Shown here one piece after another: positions 1 to 13,300 of a DNA stretch of 64,000 bases. Position numbers and translations under genes: made by a program. The DNA comes from Leuctra nigra (taxonomy: Eukaryota; Arthropoda; Insecta; Plecoptera; Leuctridae): positions 23,720,159 to 23,784,158 of the forward strand of contig OW203765.1 in assembly GCA_934045905.1 (NCBI GenBank). Reading direction: 5' to 3'. The notes beneath the pieces were generated by a model. That model did not search any database. It had not been told where the DNA came from and saw only the letters and a list, made by a program, of their open reading frames with translations. The first letter of the stretch is position 1, and each line of letters begins with the position of its first letter.

Positions 1-1193
1 ACGGAGGAGCCTAACACATACGACATCCTACGATACACGACGATATGACCACCTAGTAGACGAAACAACAGTACATACTTTCAATCTATGATATTAATCA
101 GGGATGGACTTTTATTAGGGGAATTACCAAGTACCAATGTTATAATTACTATATTATCATCTTCAATTACCAAAGAGAGCAGATTATCACACAATTACTT
201 TTACTTATGAGATAATTTTCCTAAATAAATGGAAAAGAAATTAATGGCACTTAAGTACAAATAAATGAATAATTTACAGAATAATCTTGCTTAAAAGGAC
301 AAAGATCTGATCAAATTTTTTATTGTTGTAGTACAAATTTGTGTGTAGGTAATTGAGCAAAAAGTGATAAAACAAGATTATTCTGCAAAGAATCACGACA
401 ATAAAATATCAAATGCAATTTTCAGAGCTGGCATGAACTGAGTTCACCGAGATTCATAATATTTAAATGGCTCTCATCAGAGTTGCTTTGCGACGAACAT
501 CGTAATTAATTGTCTATTACATATATTTCTATTTAACTAAAATAATTGATTGGTCACTAATGACGCTGTTTCGAAAACCCCCAATGGCAATCAAAACTTG
601 GGAGGCTGCTTTCAAGATTTTCAGTGCCTGACAGTGCACACTTGATCCCGGACGAACATAGAAACCAGCACCCGCTCGATCGCTCCCTTAATCCAGGGAG
701 TCAATCGAGTAGATGGTGGCTAAACATTGCCCTGGTGCTAACGAACTTTCCCAGTCTAACAAGAGGTTCCGCACAGTGAGGCCCAGTGCAGCCAGTCGAA
801 AACAACAATGATTACATTTTGGAAATAAAGTTGACACATGTTTCAATACATTAAGGAAGTTAAACACATCTATAATAGAAGAAATATAATCTGTGGGAGG
901 AGAACAGAATCTAAAGTCTCAATTTCTGGGAATACTCAAACAAGTTTATGACTAAAGTTTGCTAAGTTCACTGAGAAAATTAACAAATTAAAAAATTCAC
1001 AACTCCAATATTTGTATATTTCTAATTATAAAATTGGAGTCACTTCCCGTAACGAAAGTGTGTCAAGTTTATTTTGAAATGTGCAAAAACAAGATACAAA
1101 GACGAAGTAGTAATACTCTGGCCTGCGACCGCTCCACCTGCAAGTAAACGTCATCGTCACGAGAGAGAAGAGATAGTAGAGAGCGCCACTTAC
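1..1193. other. Intron after GAS2 exon (runs off left edge)
   Basis: AT-rich and without a supportable exon. A distinct more balanced block at about 580-800 contains an imperfect hairpin near 676-710 (CTCGATCGCTCCC against GGGAGTCAATCGAG) and looks like the edge of a dispersed repeat, which I cannot classify. Confidence 0.6.
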
Positions 1194-1311
1194 CGCGACA
1201 CGGGTCGTTCTTGACAAGGAACTCATCGAGCGCGACCCAGCCGCCGCCGACGCGCACCATCACGGTGGAGCGCAGGATGCGCACCAGGCGCAACTTCTGG
1301 CTGTCACCAAA
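1194..1311 (-). CDS. shot: shot exon 67: GAS2 (GAR) domain, second part
   Basis: 39 codons plus one base, carry 0 to 1. [20 protein letters not shown], then [19 protein letters not shown], the GAS2 core with the conserved GGGW and KNDPCR ending. The rest of the domain and the C-terminal tail must be in exons before position 1. Acceptor TCCGCAG, donor GTAAGT. Confidence 0.94.
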
Positions 1312-4300
1312 CTGCGGACGAACAACAGACTTACGTTAGACCAGCATTCTATGACCGAGTTTAAGATTTACATTTTGGTGGAAAAACTTTTATTTATAGG
1401 AATTTCTGACTTTAATAAACAGGTTTCTCAAAAGTAGAACTCACCCGGTATTTGCCCTCGCCCACTTGGAACACCCTGAACTTCTGTCGACACGTGCAGA
1501 GCATGACGAGTCTCTTGACCTCGTCGTGGATCGCGTCCGCAGCCGTGTCGGGCTTGGTCTCCACCCAGTCGGGCCGCAACGCCGCGATGAACTCCTTCCA
1601 GTCGATCAGGCCCTCTCCGTTCTTGTCGAACAGGTCGGCCACGGCATTCATCTCCAGCCGGCTCGTGTCGAATTCTAAGCAAACATTCCGCAACTTACAA
1701 CTTGTCCAGATGAAGACTAATAGTAATAAAGCAGTCAAGTTCTTGCTAGACTACAAATATACTTATGGCACACACAATATGAAGGAATAAACTTACTGGT
1801 CTTCATGATTCCGTCGATGAAGTCCTCGCGCGGAATCAGACCGTCGTTGTTCTTGTCCATCTTGCGGAAGAGATCGGTCAGTCTCGACTTCTTGTGGTTC
1901 ATGAACTTCAGGAACTGCAAAATAAAATAACAAAAAACATCAATACGCGACATTAACATGAGACACTACAGTAATCACTACTAATCATGCACTGGTCATG
2001 AAGGGTATCCTAATTGATATTCAAGATAATGAAACATCTTTGTATCTTGAATAAGACAATATTTAGATGTTTAATACGTATTTATATTTTAGAGTGATAA
2101 CTAAGAGTACAGTGGCGGCAATATGATCGTTGCACTCTGCCCCTCTCTGACCCATATCATAAACATGTTTTTATATGGAGCAGAGAGAGATAGAGTATAA
2201 ACAAAAACAACTTAATGTCGCCAGGGTACATACAGCCAATTTAAAAAATTCAAGTTTTCTGAAACCAGTATCAGTAGGTACAAAGAAAGAAGGGGATGAT
2301 TGTGCAGAAATGGTGTTCATTTCACCAGCTTTATAGTTGTCAAGCAACTCACCCTCTTCCTCCAGTCGTCCCAGCTGAAGTTCTTGACTCTCTCGAGCTC
2401 CATGACGTAGTTGAGCTTCTCGTTGAGTCTGCGCTGTCGCTCCCACGCGAGCATCCACACGTTGCGCCAGCGGTCCCAGAGCAGCTTGACGCGCGGGTTG
2501 CGGAACTGCGGGTCCGCCCCCTTGCTGCTCGGCCAATCACAACACACCCGGTCAGAGGGATTCACATCGACATGGTACAACATGCAAGACTTTGTATCAG
2601 GAAGAAAGTATTGGAAATAGTCAATTTTTTCACTCGTACAATGAATTTTGTACTTTAAAATCCAGGCTTGTAGTTTTCATACGGTGATTTGTAAAGAGTA
2701 CCTATTAGTATATTTTCCATACGTACAAAACCAAGTACAAATCAAATCCAATCTATATATGTAAAAAATTAATTTAGGAAACCAATTTTCTGGTTAGCTA
2801 AAATTCAAACTTGATCTTTGTCGAAATAGTTTTTCAAAAGATCTCCTTTCTTTTCTAATTACCTATACTTTCTTTCTGTTAACAAACTATCTACTAAATT
2901 AAAAACTTCATGTTTTAATATAAATAAATACTCTATATAAATAAATAAGAGATAAATTGTAAATATCTCCTTTTCTTTTTATAGGGTTCTGTACTAATGG
3001 AAGATTTGTTAGTTAGCAGCAAATGATAGAAAATAGATTCTATCTGCTACACCTAATCTCTTCAAGAAACTCAATGCAAAGGTTACACAAGATATTTTCA
3101 CCAGCAACAAACTGGAAAGTGAAACGACTAGCTAACAGCCGACATCAAGAGCGAGAGAGTGAGAGAACAAACCTTCCTTTGGCCGGGAATCTTGGGCCGT
3201 AATGCGGCAGCGTCTGCTCGGGGGCCTTGTCACGGCCGGGACTAGCTCGGCTGTCGGGAGAAATTAACCAATCATCATGCACACAGCAGCGCAAAGCCAC
3301 TAGCTACGAGAGTTAGTTCACAGTTTACACTACTACAACGTTGTGTTAGTTATGAAATCAAGTTCTTGTACGTGAAGAAGAATTGAATAAGTATTTTGAT
3401 GTCTACAACATTTTAATTGAAGTGAAATGTATATATCAATCATAGTTATTTATTCCACTCTTCTTTCATTTTGCTTATGAAGTCGTCATTCAGATCAAAT
3501 TATCTTGGCAAGCAAGGCAATCTACTGACATTATGTGCTTTTCAAAGATCACGTAACAAAGATAAATTAGATTCTATTAATTACAAATTACTATTGAGAA
3601 ATTCCAGTTATCAAATAACTAAAATGAATGGATTCTGTATTTATTTATAGAAGATTAATAAAAATCACAGATTCATTTCAACCAAAGATAAGAACTTTCT
3701 TAAAAATAATCTACAGTTTCTTTTCTACAATCTACAATTCTACACACTACAATTTTTACTATTACATATTCTACACAGATACAAGTAAGTAAACAACACC
3801 TTCCATTCTACAATTCAGCTTCCACATATATGTGCAGCCAATGAAACAATCCACTCGGTTAAGAGTGGCGGTTAGCACGTAAACGTCACACAAGGGGTCC
3901 GGGTTCGTACCTTGACTTGCGCGACGAGGGATCGTAATCGGGCGAGGATTCGCGCTGCTCTCGGTCGCGGCTACCGTGACAAACAGACAACATGTACCAC
4001 ATGCCAACACAAAACACAGACACAAACTCAACACATGCCTTGAGCAAGACCAAACACAACACTTATTTTATATATAGTCAAAAATGCAATAATTTAAACA
4101 AAATATTAAATGTTGCCAAAACAAATAAAAGTATACCAAACTAATGCAAAAATCTCCATGAGATTCAAAAGAAAATCTACTGTAACAATTCTTCCACACA
4201 AATTAAATGAAAACTCAAATCTAGTGCAATGAACTGCAAAAGTAAATAATATTAGAAAAACATACAATGACAAGACAAACAGAACATAATTAGATACAGA

Positions 4301-7300
4301 CAAATGATGCTATACTCACGATTTAGGATTGACAACACATCTTGCTTAGGTTTGTTTGTTTATATTTGTTTGTTTGCCCTACACTTTCTGACACAAACGT
4401 ACAACAGTCACACCAGCAGGGTACAAACTTCTAAAACCACTACTTTATGTCTGCGGAAAGTGTAGAAAGTGTATGCAAATAAACAGACATATTGTCTAAA
4501 ATACGGTTGAAAAAAGTGCAGAGGAAAATGCAGATTTTAAAATGCTGTAGAAGCTATACGAATAAAATAGTTGCTCCAATGAGAAGAGTCTTATTGAGGT
4601 AGTTCAAGTCAAGTGGATTGTTGCACATTATGTTTATTTTGAATCCAGCCCATCCCAATTTAACAGATCTAAATGATTCACTTATAACATCACAGACGAG
4701 GAATACGACAGAAGCTGTGACTCTAGTGCAAGGAGCGTGACTCACGTGGGTGTCTTGGGCTTGGACATCTTCCTCTCCTTGACGAGCGTCTGCTGCGTCG
4801 CCTGCTTGACGAGCCGCGACTTGCACACGCTGTCCACCTCGCTCTGCCGCTTGCTCGTGATCTCCATGAACTCGTGGTGGTCCTCGATGAGCACGTTGAG
4901 CGTCTCCAGGTCGTCGGGCAGCGGCTCCAGCTCCAGCGACTGCAGGTTGCCCTCCAGCCCGCCGAGCCAGGCGAGCAGCTCCTCCAGCAGGCCGTCGAGG
5001 TCTTGCAGCGAGCGCACGTGCTCGGAAAGCCGGGTCTCGCGCTGCAACAAACATACATTAGCTCGTATCATCACACCAGTTCATTGGGGAGACTGATTGG
5101 CGACAGAAGTACACACTTTACAGACATGCTTTAGGGACAGACTTTACAAGAAATATTTCTTGCTACATACTTTTACTATGTTTAAAAAAGTAGTTAGCAA
5201 CCAGGGCACAAAAGTACTTGGAAAAATACAAAAAATGTGTGTTCGTCCATTAATTTTTGTCTGGTGAATAGCTGAGACATTCACGTTATTAAATTAACAA
5301 TACAACAATTCCTTGCTATTCATTAGTAGGTATACAATCAAGTGGTGAGCTAGAAGGGCTTTGTTTGTACCTGTTTGGCCCATGTGGAGACCTCCTCCCA
5401 ACGTGACTGGATGATGGTGATCCAGTGCTTGATGACGGAAACGGCGTCGGGATGTGCCTTGGCCAAGATGCGTTGAGCAAGCGAGATAGTGGTGTCCTTC
5501 TCAACCTCCTTCTCAGACAGCTCGCGCAAGAATCTAACATGCACGCAGAGAAAATATTCAGTCACAACAATCCCTCCCTTGAAAATTCACTAAAATATTC
5601 CGAAGCGAGATTTTAGTCAGATTAATTCTGATTTTGCAGGCTCTCAGGAATGCAAGATGAACAAGAAAGATACTTGAATGAGTAATGTGGCATGTTTCCC
5701 TACCGTTCGTGCTCCATAAGTTGGTTACGAGTCTCCATCTCATCCTCGGGCAGCGGACCGACATAGCGGAGCTTGGTCTCGGCGTCGGACAGCCACTCCA
5801 GCAGCATGTGTACCGCCTTGTGCAGATGTTCCGCCTGGCGAGACAAACCAGATATCATACATGTTGCGAAGGACATCAATAGTGATTGCTTGAACCTTGT
5901 ATTCTGGAATATTTGCATATTGACACATTTATTTCCACACGGAGCTTTTCTTTTTATAACACTAAGTATGCTATCTAATATCTATAGAGATGTCACTTGC
6001 TTGAATAGTTATGAAACTGACCTCCTTGAGCGCCTCCTCTAGTCGCACCGTCCTTCGGTCCGACTGTCGCGCGATCTTGTCCCACGAGAGGGTGAGCTCG
6101 CGCAGCTGTTTGCGGATGACTTCGGCGTCGGCCGTCGTTGCGTTGGACTCCAGCTCCTTGCCAGTGCGCTTCACCGACTCCAGCTGCGCTTGCCGGCTGG
6201 CCAGATCCGCCTGCAGATGTCGTACATCGTTACTACCATTCATTACAGTCCAAGGGAAGCTTCAATAAAGTAATATTGAGCTGTTGGGGAATCCCCTGTG
6301 CAGAAGAGTTCAAACTCACCTGGAATGCCTTGTGCTTGTCGAAGAGCGCCATGACGGTGTCGAGGTCTCCATGCACCGGTCCGTCGTCGCCGACCAGCGC
6401 CTCCACCTGGGCGAGCCACTGCATGAGCGCCGCCACCGCATCCTTGAACTGGCCGGAGTACAGCAGCGCCTCCTCCAGCTTGCGTTGTCTGAGAATACAA
6501 GCGATATCAGAATTAAGACTTTAACACCACAAAAGATGGTTTTCATTATTTACATAATTGATAAAAGAGTATTCCGTATTCGATATGAATTTTTGATAAA
6601 AACTGCCTCGATAAAAACCAATGGTACAAGTACAACTTGCCCGGTTTTGGATTTCAGGGCATTTTTATGTCAGTTTATGGGCCTTTCCAACATTTTTTTT
6701 GTCTTTTTTTATCTTCTTTTACGTCTTTTTTTATCTTTGTCCACTCTGTTTTAAAGGGGTCACTGAAGCATTGCATCTCAGGTATCTTCAGGCCAATCCG
6801 CCTCTGATCTCACTAGTTCCGAATATACACGATCGTTGCTCTTAATGACTTGAAATAAGTCTTACCTCTCCACCGACTTGGCGCACACCGACGTCCACTT
6901 GTTCTTCAAGTCCTGGAGCATGTTCTTGATGGGATTCTCGTCGGACTTGGGCGCGCGCTCCTTGAGCGTCTTGCCTGCGCGCAGCGTGGCGTCGTACGTG
7001 GCCTGCTTGCCGGAGAGCGCACGCTGGAACTCGCGGTGCTTGGCGAGGCGAGCCTTGATGCGCTCGGGGTCGTTGCCCTCGGTCTCGGCGGCCAGGTCGT
7101 CCAGGGATTTCTCCGTCTCGCCGAGCCAGGTCATCAGACCGGACCTATGACAAGACATCAAGCAATAAGACACAGGGAAACATTCCTCAAGGAAACAGCT
7201 TATATGAGCACTATAAACCTAAATTATAGATATCAATGATTTGAGTCAAGACTCAAAAGCAAGACAATATTGTACGGACAAAAAATACATAAAATAAAAC

Positions 7301-10300
7301 GTACAATTTTTATAATTTTAGTTATTAGTAAAAAAATACAGAAAACAAAACAGAAAAATTTGAATTTTTGTTAAAAGTAAAAAAAATTATTATCTACTTA
7401 GGTCGATAAGTTGAAATAAGCAATTGGATCGTGTAATTCCCAGACTCAACATTTGAAACAATAGAACACCTTTAATAGTAATAGTTTCAGAAGACCTCTA
7501 CAAGAAAGATTGAATGATGACTGTTAAGTACAGCACTTTGAAGATAAAATTAATATTATGATTTGACAGGGATCATTCAAGTTCTGATCCATGACAGTTT
7601 TAGATAACTTTTTAGACAACTTTTTACCATCAGAAACATCCAGATTTTAAACATTTTGTTAAAACGTTCAAATCATGAGATTAATAAGAGAAAATAAAGT
7701 GATATTTGTACAAATAACAAGTCTCAAGTAATCTGTCCACTGTCCCGCCACTCACCAGGCATCGTGGAACTCTCTGGCCTCCTTGTATCCGTGGTCCAGC
7801 GCTCGGGTCCTCTCGGCCGACTTGCTGACCACCCTCTCCCAGCGATGCTGCACGCTGACCAACAGGTTCTTGATCAGGATCACGTCCTGCTTCTGGCTGA
7901 AGTACTTGAGATGCGTGCCCTTCTTGTCCAGGTTGAGCATGGTCTCGCGGTGGACGCCGACGTCCTTCTGGAACGCCTTGTGGTCCTCGATCTGGCCCAG
8001 GATGGTCTCCATCACGCGAGACACCGGCTTCAGGTTGGTCAGGGTCTTCTCCGCGTTGGTCAGCCAGTCAACGAATGCCTGCGGAGATGCCAGGTCAGGG
8101 CTTAGAACAGGACTCACATTTCATGGCATTTGTTTAGTATTCAGATGTAAAATTCTTAAAACTTGTATAATTTTATTTATTCATTTATTCATTGTTCAAC
8201 CATAAAATTGAAACTTCAATTATTCCTACCTAAAATATTTTGTTATGTTGGTTTGCTAATTTTACTAATTTTCATGATTTTCTTGATCATGATTCTATTA
8301 AGAATAAAGAGTAAATCTAGAAGGAACTTTGATTTAACATTTGGGTCCCAAAAATTCCCTTCCTATTCATAATAAAATTGTTAAATATTTGTAATTGTAT
8401 AATTTTCGTGTGCTTACTTTTTTAAAAACACCCTTAGGTGTTGTAGACTACTTTTCACTTCAAATCGGATTAATGCTTTATCTCTTCAAAACCGCATTAT
8501 ACTACATCGATTCCCTCGATTGAATGTGACGGCGCATTACCTGCAGAGCGTCGTGGAACTCCGTCGCCTCCTTGAGCGCGATCTCCAGCTTGATCTTCTT
8601 GTCGTTGGCGCGCGCCGTCACGCTGTCCCAGCGGTGCTTGAGCGTGCGCAGGTTCTGCTGCAGGTTGCTCGCGGCGCCGGCGCTCGACCGCTTCAGGTAC
8701 TCCTGGCCCTGCTGCAAGACGGTCTCCACCTTGGGCCGGTTCGTCTCCAGTTCGGTGTAGATCTCCTGCGAGGCGGAATGAAGCATTAAAGCACGGTTCA
8801 ACATGTAGGTATATGAGATTCACGGAATCACCACAATCCAACCCAATTGCATTGATAAACTCTGGAGTCCAATTCTTGAAATTAAACTTATTCAAACCAG
8901 AATCTTATCATTGCTTAGAACATGAAACCGTTTTAGACCTTGTCAACTTTTTAAAGATTTAAAAACTGAAAATGAAATGGTATCAAAATATGTGGTTTCA
9001 AGATTATCTCCCTGTCAGTTGAAGATGTCTGGTATAAAAGTTAAATTTTTGTGAAATTCAGTCTTGTGAATCTAAAAAAAATTAATTAAATTACTAATTT
9101 GCACGTCTAATTACTAAGGTGCCTGCGAATAGAATCTACACAAAAATCTCCAGATCTCGGGGCACATAACAAAAGCTTTTACATTCTCAAAAATCCACTT
9201 AGAAGCAATAGCAAATAACTCATTCAGGTAAACTGGACTTCAAAGCAATCTTTTATAATGCATGTAGTCTTAGAAATGTGATATCTTTTGCATATTCCAT
9301 TCCCCTTCTCTCCGAGAGGAGATGGTAATTATTAATCAATCGGACAAATCATCGCCATAATTGGTACTTACTTCTTCCTAATATAAATGATTTGTATTTT
9401 CTAAATGGTGCGTGAAGGAATGCTACTCACCATGAACCTCTCGAGCTGCTCCGTGGCGGTCTCGGGCAGACCTCCCACCGGCTTGGACGCGGCGATGATG
9501 CCGTCCACCTCTCCGAGCCAGGACAACAGGTCCTGGATCTCGGCGTGGAACCTCTGCGCCTCCCTCAGCGCGTCCTCCAGCTCCTGCTGGCGGTCGGCGG
9601 TCTTCTGCAGGAGGTCGCGCCAGTGGCGGTTCAGCAGCGACAGCTTCTCCTGCGTGGCCGACGCCTCCTCCGAGTTGCCGCCGGTCTCGATCAGCTGGCG
9701 GCCGGCATCGTTCAGAGTGTCCACCGACGTCTGGTGCGCCTGGATGTCGTTCACGAGCACCTGGAGCAGAGAGTCATCATGTTTAGTTTGCAGTACAATC
9801 CCGGAGTAATTCCGGGCGGAGTAATTGACACTGAAATCATCGCTGGCAATTATTATGATAATTCACATTCTAGCAGCAATTGAACAGCACTTGCCAACAG
9901 AATATTTCCAATTTTAAATAAATATCACATATTACAAACTTTGGTAAAATATATTTCTGATAGTGATAAAAACAATGAAAATACGAAAACTTCAAGAACC
10001 CAGTTTGTTATGAATAGTTTACAAACAAGTAAGGGCGAGGACGCATACACTTTTCTACAATTCAGTGTAAATGGACAGTACCAATCATCAGAATTAATCT
10101 AACCATCACATTAATTAAGACAGTAAAACTAGGTATTTTGGTGAAATATTGACGATGAAAGTAAATATTGAATCTAAACAATCACTGACCTTCAGCTTGG
10201 CGAGCTCCACCTCCAGCACCTGGGGATCGCCGGCGACCGGCTTCAGGTCGTCGAGCGTGGCCTCGGTCTTCGAGATCCACGCCAGCAGCTCGGAGAGCGC

Positions 10301-13300
10301 GTGCTGGAACTGTCCCAGACGCAGCAGCGCGTTCTCCAGCTGGCGTTGGCGCTCCACCAGGCCGCGCAACAGCTCGTCCCACCGGCGGTTCACGGAGTTT
10401 AGCGGCTCCTTGATGGCCAGCGCTTGGTCGGCCGAGGTTCGCTCCGTCAGCTCTTGCGCTTGTCTGTGGGGATTCAAACACGTTAGAATATTCCTTACGA
10501 TACTGCTGTTCCTCAACAGCTTCATAACAATTTAGCCATAAGGTAGTCGAGTATAGGAATATGATTGCTGTATTAGGTAATTAAAAGTTTATTAATTTTA
10601 TTTTGTTAATTAACAATAATGGATTTTTATATACAAAGTAGAAAGTCTGTTAACTCATTAGGTCTTCATCAGGACAATATGTACTCATTTATTATGTACA
10701 CATTTATTATGTGGAAAATTAATTGTTTTAATTTTATGACCAAAAAACGTCATGTTTCAAACGCAATATTAAGCTTTTGGCAAGTTGTTTGAGGTCATGT
10801 TAGTAAGTTCAACTTTAAGTTGAGCAAAAGGCAATTCTTCAACAGCACTGTTAATTTGTGGAAATGGAAATAAAGATGTGTCATGCTTTTGTTTATAGAT
10901 TTAGCTTTATACTCATGGAAGCACCGTTCTATGCTTTACTGTGTAAAGAGGTAAATAGCGAATGTACGAGAGGAGAAGGTCTGTATATACAAAAGAGAAG
11001 AAGGAAGGAAGGGTTACTAAATAACAAAGTAAGGTTGCAGAGAGGCAAACATTCAGAAAAAAAATATTACCTAGCTCTTCCTCTTTCATAAATTACATTA
11101 TTACCAATTGTTGTGAAGTTAGCTATGGAATTCAACGGGAAAAGAACAAACCGAGCAAGTTAAATATTTACAAGATTGATAGGCACATGCAAAAATTATG
11201 ATATGCAGTAACACAATATACAAAATCAAAAGCTCTACAATAATGTACTACAAGTAAATAATCAATACGCAATTTCAATCAACGAAGTTCTACACAACGG
11301 CTCAAGCTGAGAAAGAAACGACACAACACATTTTCCACACACGTAATCTTCGACTTGCCTTATCAGTGCCCTGGACCGGCGCATTGCATCGGCAAACAAA
11401 GTGGAAGAGAAAAAACAACAGTCAGTGTATTTATATAACTCAGCTTCTGTTCAATACCGAATGTTCAAAACTAAAACACTTCAAAATAACATCTTATTGT
11501 GTCTCACCTAAAGTTGTAAAAAATCATAAAAAGTCTATTGTTTGAACTTTAATCTAACTCAAACTGCTCACTAGGTACACTTCTATATTTAAAATTTAAC
11601 TATTTCAATTTGCTCACTACATCAATGAATACCGGAAGAAGGTAATATTTCGACTGACCTGTTTAGTGCCTCGACCTTCACCATGTGCGGGTCGACTTCC
11701 GCCTTGAAGTCGTTGAGTTGACGGATCTGCCGCTTGACGCTGTCGATGTCCGAGCCCAGCGCTCCCATTCCGGCAAAGCGGTCCTCCGCGGTGTCCAAGA
11801 ACTCCAACAGATTCTGTGAAGAATCACCGAGTTAAGTTTGCAAGCTTCACGATAAGGGGATGTTAAATATAATAGGCTAATAGGAAGTCAACTTTGTATT
11901 TAGAAATAAAATTAATAATCTATATAAATATCGCAACCCTGCTTACGACCCTGCTATATATTATTTTAAAAATTAAAATTTGATATGTATGATTCAGATA
12001 AATAAAGCAGAGATTTGTCGGCACAAGGGACAAAAGTGGCCCAGGGGGGTTATTCTAAATTCCCTTGTCGTCTCGTTTCACGTGATACGGGCTCACTGCA
12101 CACTGGAGTGCTATCTATTTAATATGGCAGTGACGCCGTATCAATTGATACGAGACGACAAGGAACTTTAGAATCATCCTCCAGGAGTCAATGAGACAAA
12201 AGGTCCATATGAAGAAGTAAAAAGAGTAGAAATATTTGGATAACGAATGAAAGTGCTCATAAAACATCAAATTTGTAAAAAGGCAGCCCAAATGTAAAAA
12301 GGGGCAAGGAAAAATGAAGAAAATGTGTCATCACACAAACTTTGGCCCAACGTCCCATATCTAAACTGTTTCTTTAACTCCAACTCTACGCGTTGTGAAG
12401 CGGGAACGCAATCTCGCCCTGTGAAGCGGGAATGGGATCACGCCCTGTGAAGCGGGAATGGGATCACGCGCTGTGAAGCGGGAACGCGATAACGCGCTGT
12501 GAAGCGGGAACGCGATCACGCACTGTGAAGCGGGAACGCGATCACGCGCTGTGAAGCGGGAACGCGATCACGCACCTGCAGGGTCTCGTGGAACTCCATG
12601 GCCTTCTCCATGGCGTCGATGAGGTTCTCCTCGCGCTTGGCGTAGAGCGCGGTGATGTTGTCCCACGCAGAGTCCAGGTCCTCGATGTGCTTCTTCACCT
12701 CGGGCTTGTCGGGCTCGCCGCACAGCGTCATCAGCTTGGCGCCGGTCTTGCGGCACTGGTCAACCTCCGGCTTCGTCTGTGGCCACACCACAAGAGATTA
12801 GAGCGCACAGTTTACATGTTTACTTGGTCATGACAGTGCGGATATCAAAAATAAATAATGATATACAACAAACCTATTGTGAATTTTACAAAAAAACTGC
12901 AATATATTCTAATAAATAATAATTTACTTACACAATTTTTTTTTTTTTTACAAAAATGGCAGATTTTACAGGTTTAATATTTAGATAACCAACCATAGGA
13001 CTGGAAGATAAGTTGCTACCTGTTCAATTGATTTCTCCTTCAAATAATATTGATCAATGGTCAATGGTCACATAGCATTGAAAGTTTAAATATTTAGCGA
13101 ATATAGAATGCATACGCAAAAAATTTATCAGAATCTACATTCTGATTTAGTTTTTGTGAAGAACACTTTTAGCCAATAAAAATCTTTTATTTGCCTTGAC
13201 CACAATGGAAAACATGAGGCAAGACCTTCCTATTGATTGGCAAAAAATGTTTTCTGCAACAAGCAAAACCGTTCCGTTATGAATGCCTAATACCAATTTT

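Noticed and set aside
12394..12575. CRISPR-like array
   Set aside because: Direct 26-bp repeats without spacers in a eukaryotic intron: a minisatellite.
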